Shown: positions 1 through 4,798 of the stretch, piece after piece
Layout of the letters: every line of letters starts with the position of its first letter
Numbering within the stretch: the stretch's first letter is position 1
Assembly: GCA_910584805.1 (NCBI GenBank)
Contig: CAJUCB010000093.1
Location: 1 to 5,152 of the forward strand
Reading direction: 5' to 3'
DNA length: 5,152 nt
Source: an uncultured Oscillospiraceae bacterium
GTDB taxonomy: Bacteria > Bacillota > Clostridia > Oscillospirales > Oscillospiraceae
Notes under the pieces: model-generated
Databases searched by the model: none
Seen by the model: the letters and a program-made list of their open reading frames with translations, nothing else
What the model was told of the DNA's origin: nothing
Program-made: the position numbers and the translations under genes

Positions 1-559
1 GGATGACGGCGGAGCCGCAGCGCTCACAGACCCCCTCCACCACCTCCTCGTTGGCCAGGACACACTTGCAGGAGGTACACCAGTTCACAGGCATGGTGGC
101 CTTATAGGCCAGGCCCTTTTGGAAGAGTTTTAGGAAAATCCATTGGGTCCAGTGGTAGTATTGGGGGTCGGTGGTGTCCACCACCCGGTCCCAGTCGAAG
201 GAGTAGCCCAGCAGCTTCAGCTGTGCGGTGAAGTTGGCAATGTTGTCCTTGGTCACCTGGGCGGGGTGGATGTGGTTTTTGATGGCGTAGTTCTCTGTGG
301 GCAGGCCAAAGGCGTCATAGCCCATGGGGAAGAGGACATTATAGCCGTCCATGCGCCGCTTCCGGGCCACCACGTCCATGGCGGTGTAGGGCCGGGCGTG
401 GCCCACGTGGAGCTCCTGTCCAGAGGGGTAGGGGAACTCTACCAGGGCATAGTACTTGGGCTTGTCCCCGCCGGTCTCGGCGTGGTAGCAGTTCTCCTGG
501 TCCCAGCGCTGCTGCCATTTGCGCTCAATGCGGTTAAACTCGTATTTCAATCCAATCAC
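1..559 (-). CDS. leuS: Leucyl-tRNA synthetase, N-terminal part (partial)
   Basis: Class I aminoacyl-tRNA synthetase that charges tRNA-Leu with leucine in the cytoplasm. Only the first 186 codons lie in the window; the reading frame runs off at base 1. Counting from the GTG at 559, the fragment shows the amino-terminal ERKWQ signature (residues 12-16), the FPYPSG stretch (42-47), the HIGH-type ATP site as HVGH (51-54), PTENYAIK (87-94), and the start of the zinc-binding insert with Cys161, Cys164, Cys178 and Cys181. An in-frame TGA at 568-566 limits the start to GTG 559 or TTG 550. TTG 550 gives MKYEFNRIE, nearer the usual LeuRS start, but a GAGGA at 563-567 sits 12 nt from it and only 3 nt from the GTG, so the start is unsettled. 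The gene begins 13 nt after the rsfS stop, too close for a T-box leader. The sequence HVGHARPYTAMD and PTENYAIK differ from the common bacterial HMGHVRNYTIGD and PAENAAIK. Family is certain; the start is not. Confidence 0.95.
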   Translation of the reverse strand, partial: MIGLKYEFNRIERKWQQRWDQENCYHAETGGDKPKYYALVEFPYPSGQELHVGHARPYTAMDVVARKRRMDGYNVLFPMGYDAFGLPTENYAIKNHIHPAQVTKDNIANFTAQLKLLGYSFDWDRVVDTTDPQYYHWTQWIFLKLFQKGLAYKATMPVNWCTSCKCVLANEEVVEGVCERCGSAVI

Positions 560-572
560 GCTTCCTCAATCG

Positions 573-953
573 TTATTGTTGTGGTATCCACTGCTTACCC
601 CCGGTAAGCACATCGCTGATATCCACCTTCTTGGCGTCCTGCCACAGGCGGTCCAGGTCATAAAACTCCCGGGCTTCTGGGGAGAAAAGGTGGAGCACCA
701 CGTCCCCATAGTCCTGTAGAATCCAGGTGCCGCCCCGGTGCCCCTCCACATGGTGGGGGAGGATGTCGTTCTCCTTCATGCTCCGCTCCGCCGCGTCTGC
801 CAGGGCTTTCAACTGGGGGGCGGAGGTGCCGGTGCACAGGACGAAGTAGTCGCTCAGGGTGGTCAGGCCATCGGTCTCCAACAGGAGGATGTCCTGGCCC
901 TTCTTGCTGTCCAGGGCCCGGACCAGCAGCAGTGCCATCTCTTTCGGTGTCAT
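573..953 (-). CDS. rsfS: Ribosome silencing factor RsfS (Iojap/YbeB family)
   Basis: A 126-residue RsfS/YbeB/Iojap protein. The family binds ribosomal protein uL14 on the large subunit and blocks joining of the subunits when nutrients are low. The whole domain is present: SDYFVL (residues 34-39), the core from Gly71 to Phe90 containing GGTWILQDYGDVV, and FYDLDRLWQDA (97-107). Length is usual for the family. The ATG at 953 is chosen because AAGGAAGG (960-967) lies 6 nt upstream and the protein then begins where RsfS proteins normally begin; the frame stays open much further upstream, but only as a shadow of the LCP gene. The last residues after KKVDISDVL (TGGKQWIPQQ) are a short tail whose DNA contains a perfect 8-bp inverted repeat. 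It follows the LCP gene by 49 nt and precedes leuS by 13 nt, matching the nadD-yqeK-rsfS order common in Firmicutes, with an LCP gene inserted. Confidence 0.95.
   Translation of the reverse strand: MTPKEMALLLVRALDSKKGQDILLLETDGLTTLSDYFVLCTGTSAPQLKALADAAERSMKENDILPHHVEGHRGGTWILQDYGDVVLHLFSPEAREFYDLDRLWQDAKKVDISDVLTGGKQWIPQQ
592..610. repeat. Perfect 8-bp inverted repeat in the 3' end of rsfS
   Basis: TGCTTACC (592-599) and GGTAAGCA (603-610) are exact reverse complements separated by 3 bases, so the transcript can fold into a compact hairpin. A second, weaker palindrome, GTGG-TAT-CCAC (581-591), follows directly in the transcript. The pair lies in the C-terminal tail codons of rsfS, about 33 nt upstream of the leuS start. 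There is no U-run after either stem, so a rho-independent terminator is unlikely. Whether it has any RNA role is unknown. Confidence 0.5.
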
Positions 954-959
954 AGCTAT

Positions 960-967
960 CCTTCCTT
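960..967 (-). promoter_or_regulatory. Ribosome binding site of rsfS
   Basis: AAGGAAGG lies 6 nt before the ATG at 953 and decides that start over the long open frame upstream, which has no comparable site. Confidence 0.75.
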
Positions 968-970
968 TCT

Positions 971-989
971 CATCGCGGTGTCTGCGATG
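971..989. repeat. Short inverted repeat in the LCP-rsfS gap
   Basis: CATCGC (971-976) and GCGATG (984-989) form a perfect 6-bp stem with a 7-base loop. In the transcript it sits 3 nt upstream of the rsfS Shine-Dalgarno AAGGAAGG and 13 nt after the LCP stop codon. No U-run follows. It could be an RNA processing or translation-tuning element, or chance. Confidence 0.35.
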
Positions 990-1002
990 GTGGCGGTCCT
1001 TC

Positions 1003-2610
1003 TCATGTCTCACTGCCACCCTCTGTTCCGCCGCCGCCGGAGGGCCCCGTCGGGGGCTGGGGGGCGGGGTCCGGGGACGGCTCAGAGGGCGGGTCCGGCG
1101 GGGTGGGGGGCTCTGGCGGGTCTGGGCTCTCAATGCCGCTGCCGCCGTTGCCTTCGTTGCCGCTGCCGTTGTTGTCCCCGCCGCCATTGTTGTTTCCACT
1201 GCCATTGTTGTTGCCGTTGTTCCCCTCGTTGCCGCTGCCCTGGCTGCCGCTGCTGCCCGGTTCATTTTCCGGGGGCTTCGGGCTGGGCTTGGTGGAATTG
1301 GAGGTATTGTTCCCCGCCGCGTCCCCGGTGCCCACCACGTCGGAGGTCCCCACATCGGACTCATCGTGGCTGCCGCCGCTGGACGATGCGTTGCCTCCGG
1401 TGCGGCCCACGTCGGAACCGGTGATCACGTGCTGCATTTCTGTGGTGATCTGGGTCAGGTAGGGGTTCATAAACTGGTTCACCAGCTCCAACAAGCCCAC
1501 GGCGTCAGCGAACACGTAGGACTGGTAATTCTTATAGGTGTTGCTCCAAACGCTGCCGGTGTAATCCCCTGGCAGGCTGTGGAAGCGGATGCCGTCTGTG
1601 GCCATCCCCAGGGCCTTTTCCCCGAACCAGATCATCTCGCCATAGTTCAGGTTGCTGGTGAGGTTCTTGTCCACGATGCTGGCAATCTGCCGCAGCTTGG
1701 GCAGGTTCCCCAGGCGCACCATCTGGCTGGCTACGGCCTTCAAAAAGCTCTGCTGGACTTCCACCCGGCCGATATCCCCCACGGAGAGGGACTCGCCCAT
1801 GTTGTTCTTGCGCCAGCGCAGCAGGCGCACCGCGTCCTCCCCGTCCAGGTGCTGCCGCCCCTTCTGGAAGTGGATATATAGGTCCTGGGTAAAGTCCTCA
1901 TAGTCCATGTTGTAGGGCACGTCGTAGTCCACCCCGCCAATGGCATCCACCAGCTCCTCCACGGCGTCCAGCTCTACCACGAAGTAATAGTCGGGCTTGT
2001 AGCCGATGAGGTCTTTCACCTCGTCCAGAAGGCCTTCAATGCCGTTGCGGTTATACACGGAGTTGATCTTTTTGATCTCCCAGGGCACGTCCACCAGGGT
2101 GTCCCGGAAGATGCTCAGCACATCCAGGGTGCCCTGCTGGGTGTCGAAACAGCCCACCATGATGGTGTCGGTGTTCCCCCCGCCGCCGTCGTCCCGGCCT
2201 ACCAGGAGGAAGGTGTACACCCCTTCCTTGCGTCCCGCCCCCAGCAAGCCGGGGTGGATGCCCTCGCTGTTGGCCTGGGTGGTGCCGGGCACCTCCGGGG
2301 GCCGGACCAGGACCTTGTGGGCCACCAGGGCCCCGGCTACGATCACCGCCAGCACCAGCAGGACAATCAGCCAGACCTTGCGCTTTTTGCCCCGTTTTTC
2401 TTTCCGGTCAGCATAGTCGGCGTAGTAGCCATACATATCATAATTATCCCCGGAACGGCGGCGCTGCCGGGGCGCCTCCCGGCTCCCCCGGTATCTCCCC
2501 TCGTCCCGCTGGCCGTGCTGGGCCTCCCGGTAGCCTTGGCGCTGGATGCGCTGGCGGGAGCGTTCCTCCCGTTCCCGCTGCCGGGATTCCTCTTCGGAAA
2601 AACGCTTCAT
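1003..2610 (-). CDS. LytR-CpsA-Psr (LCP) family cell-wall glycopolymer ligase
   Basis: A 535-residue LCP-family membrane protein. The family transfers undecaprenyl-linked polymers (teichoic acid, capsule or similar) to peptidoglycan on the outer face of the membrane. Order: a basic, Arg/Gln-rich cytoplasmic tail (1-78, ending in RKEKRGKKRK), one membrane helix (about 79-98), a short linker, the LCP domain (about 132-295) and its C-terminal half to about 395, then a 140-residue low-complexity tail. Family hallmarks are the VGRDD...TDT strand (138-149), SIFRDT (166-171), KINSVY (181-186), the DAIGGVD turn (222-228), the QHLDGEDA helix (253-260), and LRWRK plus GDIGR (264-268, 278-282). The tail is Ser/Gly/Asn-rich (404-492), then Pro-rich (494-520), probably a wall-spanning linker. 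The ATG at 2610 overlaps the nadD-yqeK stop as ATGA, with GAGGGGG (2619-2625) 8 nt upstream. Which polymer it attaches, and so tagT/U/V or lytR naming, cannot be told. Confidence 0.93.
   Translation of the reverse strand: MKRFSEEESRQREREERSRQRIQRQGYREAQHGQRDEGRYRGSREAPRQRRRSGDNYDMYGYYADYADRKEKRGKKRKVWLIVLLVLAVIVAGALVAHKVLVRPPEVPGTTQANSEGIHPGLLGAGRKEGVYTFLLVGRDDGGGGNTDTIMVGCFDTQQGTLDVLSIFRDTLVDVPWEIKKINSVYNRNGIEGLLDEVKDLIGYKPDYYFVVELDAVEELVDAIGGVDYDVPYNMDYEDFTQDLYIHFQKGRQHLDGEDAVRLLRWRKNNMGESLSVGDIGRVEVQQSFLKAVASQMVRLGNLPKLRQIASIVDKNLTSNLNYGEMIWFGEKALGMATDGIRFHSLPGDYTGSVWSNTYKNYQSYVFADAVGLLELVNQFMNPYLTQITTEMQHVITGSDVGRTGGNASSSGGSHDESDVGTSDVVGTGDAAGNNTSNSTKPSPKPPENEPGSSGSQGSGNEGNNGNNNGSGNNNGGGDNNGSGNEGNGGSGIESPDPPEPPTPPDPPSEPSPDPAPQPPTGPSGGGGTEGGSET
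1129..1258 (-). repeat. Low-complexity DNA coding the Asn/Gly/Ser tail of the LCP protein
   Basis: The stretch is built from near-repeats of GTTGCC, GCTGCC and ATTGTTGTT as written on the plus strand. A 14-bp direct repeat, TCGTTGCCGCTGCC, occurs at 1154-1167 and 1226-1239, exactly 72 bp apart, giving the heptapeptide GSGNEGN twice (residues 458-464 and 482-488). GCCATTGTTGTT occurs at 1183-1194 and 1201-1212, 18 bp apart. Both spacings are multiples of three, so expansion or loss would keep the frame. This looks like a length-variable linker. Confidence 0.7.
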
Positions 2611-3815
2611 GACAGCCGCCCCCTCAGTTCATCCCGGGTGCTCAGGGTATTGGGGTGGACAATGGCGCCCTTCTCCTTGAGCTCCTCCATGGTCATTTCC
2701 AGGCCCAGGACCATGGCCCGGTCCAGGTCGGTCCACACCAGCCGGCGCAGCTCCTCCACCCCCTCAAAGTCCCGGGAGGGCTCCATATAGTCCGCCAGGT
2801 AGAGGATTTTGTCAAAGGTGCTCATCCCCGGCTTCCCGGTGGTGTGGCAGTCGATGGCGTCACACACCTTCTCCGGTTCCCCGAACACATGCCGGGCCAG
2901 GGCGGCCCCGGTCTTGGAGTGGAGGAATTTGACCCCCTCCCGCTCCATGGGGTCTAAGTACACGTTGTATTTCTCACAGGCCGCCAGCTGCTCTTCCAGG
3001 GTCCAATACTTGGTGCAGTCGTGGAGGATGGCCGCCCGGCGTGCCTGGTCTGGGTCCTCGCCCCAGAACTTCGCCAGGGCCACGGCGGTCTCCTCGGTGC
3101 CCTTGATGTGGGGCAGGCGCTTGGCCTTCACCATGGAGTAGGACACCGCCCGGAGGTGCTTGTCGCTCAGCTGCTTCATGTCCGCCTGGGTGCCAAAGAG
3201 CCCTTGGCGCAGGATGTAGCCATACACCGGGGTCCAGAGGAATTGGCCGGGGTCCACATTGCCCCCGTTCCACTCCGCCGCCAGCATCCGCCGCAGGTCC
3301 CGGGAGGACAGCTCCATCACCTGGGGCAGGTCGATGATGGTGGTGCGGGCGTGGAAGCGCCGCTCCAAGTTTTCGCTCTGCTCCTGGAACATCTCCCCGG
3401 TGTCCTCGTGGTTCCGGGAAAAAGCGGCCACCCCGGCATACTGGAAAATCCGCTCGGGCTGGTACCAGTTCTCAATGGTCAAGAACATATCCGTGCCCAT
3501 GAGCAGCCACAGCTCATCCCCGGGGAAGCTCTGGTGGAGCTGCTCCAAGGTGTCGGCGGTGTAGCTCTTGCCCTCCCGGTTCAGTTCCAGGTCTGATGCC
3601 TCCGCCTTGGGCCCCAGGCCGTCGGCCATGAGGTCGGCCATCTCCAAGCGCTGCTGGGGGCTGGCGGCGTCGGCGGGCAAGCCCTTGTGGGGGGGCTCCT
3701 GGTCGGGGATGATCAACAAGCGGTCCAGTTCTAGCTGGTCCATCGCCGCACGGGCTGCCGCCATGTGGGCCAGGTGGGGCGGGTCGAAGGTCCCGCCATA
3801 GATTCCAATTTTCAC
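2607..3815 (-). CDS. nadD: Fused NadD (nicotinate-nucleotide adenylyltransferase) - YqeK (HD-domain Ap4A hydrolase)
   Basis: One 402-residue protein with two enzyme domains. Residues 1 to about 208 are NadD, which adenylylates nicotinate mononucleotide with ATP in NAD synthesis: GGTFDPPHLAH (7-17) is the nucleotidyltransferase HxGH-type motif, PPHK (41-44) follows, and SSRDLR (170-175) matches the ISSTxIR site. From about 213 to the end is a YqeK-type HD domain, a family shown in Firmicutes to cleave Ap4A symmetrically. Its metal ligands are visible: His236, His265-Asp266, His299, His324 (CHTTGKPGMS) and Asp342 (LADYMEP). There is no stop or frameshift between the domains, whereas in Bacillus nadD and yqeK are separate genes. 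The start is a GTG: 3815 is preferred because AGGTGAG (3823-3829) lies 7 nt upstream and gives MKIGIYGGTFD, the usual NadD beginning; GTG 3827 adds four residues and has only a poor site. The gene follows yhbY by 49 nt and overlaps the LCP gene by 4 nt, so the two are probably translationally coupled. Confidence 0.95.
   Translation of the reverse strand: MKIGIYGGTFDPPHLAHMAAARAAMDQLELDRLLIIPDQEPPHKGLPADAASPQQRLEMADLMADGLGPKAEASDLELNREGKSYTADTLEQLHQSFPGDELWLLMGTDMFLTIENWYQPERIFQYAGVAAFSRNHEDTGEMFQEQSENLERRFHARTTIIDLPQVMELSSRDLRRMLAAEWNGGNVDPGQFLWTPVYGYILRQGLFGTQADMKQLSDKHLRAVSYSMVKAKRLPHIKGTEETAVALAKFWGEDPDQARRAAILHDCTKYWTLEEQLAACEKYNVYLDPMEREGVKFLHSKTGAALARHVFGEPEKVCDAIDCHTTGKPGMSTFDKILYLADYMEPSRDFEGVEELRRLVWTDLDRAMVLGLEMTMEELKEKGAIVHPNTLSTRDELRGRLS
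2619..2625 (-). promoter_or_regulatory. Ribosome binding site of the LCP gene
   Basis: GAGGGGG lies 8 nt upstream of the ATG at 2610, inside the last codons of nadD-yqeK. It supports the ATG that shares the ATGA overlap as the true start. Confidence 0.55.
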
Positions 3816-3822
3816 GTTCCGT

Positions 3823-3829
3823 CTCACCT
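3823..3829 (-). promoter_or_regulatory. Ribosome binding site of nadD-yqeK
   Basis: AGGTGAG is 7 nt upstream of the GTG at 3815. It overlaps the alternative upstream GTG at 3827, which itself has only AAAGCAG before it. This placement favours the start at 3815. Confidence 0.6.
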
Positions 3830-3864
3830 GCTTTGTTTCTGTGATAGTTGTGTGTCTTGTCTCT

Positions 3865-4185
3865 TTATGGCTTTCTCGCCGCCTTCACCAGGACGATGGG
3901 GTCCTTGCGGTCCTTGCGGTGGCTGTGGCGGTAGAGGACAAATTTCGTGCCGATCACCTGCACCGGCTCGCTGCGGGTGCGGCGGGCCAGCTCCTGGCAG
4001 GCCTCCTTGGGGGTGAGCATGGCGTTTTCCAACACCCGGCACTTGATGAGCTCCCGGGCCTCCAAGGCCTCGTTGGCCTGCTTGACCAGGTTATCCCCCA
4101 GGCCGTCCTTGCCGATGTGGACGATGGTGTCCAGACCGTTGGCCAGCCCCCTGAGCTGGGCCCGCTGTTTACTTGTCAATTCCAT
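3865..4185 (-). CDS. yhbY: YhbY/CRS1-type RNA-binding protein
   Basis: A 106-residue single CRM-domain protein. Bacterial YhbY (YqeI in Bacillus) associates with pre-50S ribosomal particles; in plants the same domain serves group II intron splicing. The sequence begins MELTSKQRAQLRGLA, then IVHIGKDGL (residues 21-29) containing the conserved GKxGL loop, a helix rich in Glu and Leu (38-47), and the final strand GTKFVLYR (79-86) before a basic C-terminus. Length is close to the usual 95-105. The ATG at 4185 is chosen over a longer open frame because the protein then starts at the family's normal position, with AGAAGG (4192-4197) 6 nt upstream. It lies inside the end of rdgB, overlapping by 17 nt. 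The rdgB-yhbY-nadD-yqeK order suggests co-expression of ribosome assembly and nucleotide-metabolism genes. Recognition is firm; the exact rRNA target is not known from the sequence. Confidence 0.93.
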   Translation of the reverse strand: MELTSKQRAQLRGLANGLDTIVHIGKDGLGDNLVKQANEALEARELIKCRVLENAMLTPKEACQELARRTRSEPVQVIGTKFVLYRHSHRKDRKDPIVLVKAARKP

Positions 4186-4768
4186 AGGATGCCTTCTCCC
4201 ATTCTTTCTGAAACTTGCGCAGGGCCTGTCCCCGGTGGGAGAGGCCGTTCTTCTCCTCAGGGGAGAGCTGCGCCATGGTCTTGCCCAGCTGGGGCAGGTA
4301 GAATACCGGGTCATAGCCGAAGCCCCCGGCCCCTTGGGCCTCCTGGGCCACCACGCCGGGGCACTCCCCCCGGGCCATCAGCTCCCCCCCGTCGGGGAAG
4401 GCGCAGCAGATGACGCAGACAAAGCGGCAGGCCCGGTCTGTCTGCCCCTCCATATTTTTCAGCAGGAGCTGCCAGCGGCCGCTGTCGTCCAGCCCCGCCC
4501 CCCCGTAGCGGGCGGAGTACACGCCGGGGGCGCCGTCCAGGGCGTCCACCATCAGGCCGGAGTCGTCGGCAATGGCGGGCAGGCCGGTGGCCTCCATCAC
4601 AGCCCGGGCCTTGAGGCGGGCGTTCTCCTCAAAGGTGGTACCGGTCTCCTCCACCTCCAGGTCCACCCCCGCCTCCTGCTGGGAGAGGACTTCCACCCCC
4701 AGCTCCCCTAAGATGGCTTGGAGCTCCGCGATTTTTTTCTTGTTCTGGCTGGCGAGCACAGCGCGCAT
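4169..4768 (-). CDS. rdgB: XTP/dITP diphosphatase (ITPase, RdgB/HAM1 family)
   Basis: A 199-residue cytoplasmic nucleotide house-cleaning enzyme that hydrolyses dITP, ITP and XTP to the monophosphate and pyrophosphate, keeping deaminated purines out of nucleic acids. All family marks are present: the N-terminal ASQNKKK loop (residues 6-12), TFEENA (45-50) with the metal-binding glutamates, ADDSGL (67-72) with the catalytic aspartates 68 and 69, the PGVYSARY loop (81-88), FGYDPVF (150-156) and SHRGQAL (177-183). Length matches the family. The ATG at 4768 has an ideal AAGGAGG (4777-4783) 8 nt upstream. It begins 30 nt after ftsY and its end overlaps yhbY. Four cysteines cluster at 114, 118, 121 and 122 in a core strand, which is unusual but need not be functional. 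Confidence 0.97.
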   Translation of the reverse strand: MRAVLASQNKKKIAELQAILGELGVEVLSQQEAGVDLEVEETGTTFEENARLKARAVMEATGLPAIADDSGLMVDALDGAPGVYSARYGGAGLDDSGRWQLLLKNMEGQTDRACRFVCVICCAFPDGGELMARGECPGVVAQEAQGAGGFGYDPVFYLPQLGKTMAQLSPEEKNGLSHRGQALRKFQKEWEKASYGIDK

Positions 4769-4776
4769 GGCTGTCG

Positions 4777-4783
4777 CCTCCTT
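4777..4783 (-). promoter_or_regulatory. Ribosome binding site of rdgB
   Basis: A complete AAGGAGG, 8 nt before the ATG at 4768 and the strongest Shine-Dalgarno in the window. It confirms the ITPase start and predicts strong translation initiation. Confidence 0.85.
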
Positions 4784-4798
4784 CTCGTTCTCATTTGG

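Noticed and set aside
560..640. T-box or other leader controlling leuS
   Set aside because: Only 13 nt separate rsfS from leuS and the bases upstream are coding; no specifier loop, T-box sequence or terminator could be found.
1129..1258. CRISPR array or tandem satellite
   Set aside because: The repeats are short, irregular and in frame within the Asn/Gly/Ser tail of a clear LCP gene, without spacer structure or cas genes.
954..1364. Upstream extension of the rsfS frame to a 263-residue protein
   Set aside because: The extra part is Arg/Ala/Pro/Thr-rich shadow translation of the LCP tail. The ATG at 953 has a proper Shine-Dalgarno and gives a standard RsfS.
859..1881. A 340-codon open frame on the plus strand, with other plus-strand frames such as 143-607, 738-1424 and 3021-3596
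   Set aside because: These are antisense shadows of GC-rich genes. Their products are runs of Ala, Val, Arg, Cys or Pro without a recognisable domain, they lack ribosome binding sites, and the minus-strand proteins over the same bases are clear family members.
2611..2640. Terminator between nadD-yqeK and the LCP gene
   Set aside because: The genes overlap by 4 nt and there is no stem followed by a U-run.
4186..4314. Upstream extension of the yhbY frame
   Set aside because: It reads the end of rdgB out of frame. The ATG at 4185 gives the normal CRM-domain start and a good ribosome binding site.
4732..4738. Run of seven A in the rdgB message (codons of NKKKI), a possible slippage site
   Set aside because: The run falls in the conserved Lys-rich N-terminal loop of ITPase and the frame is intact through the protein; no alternative product is seen after a shift.
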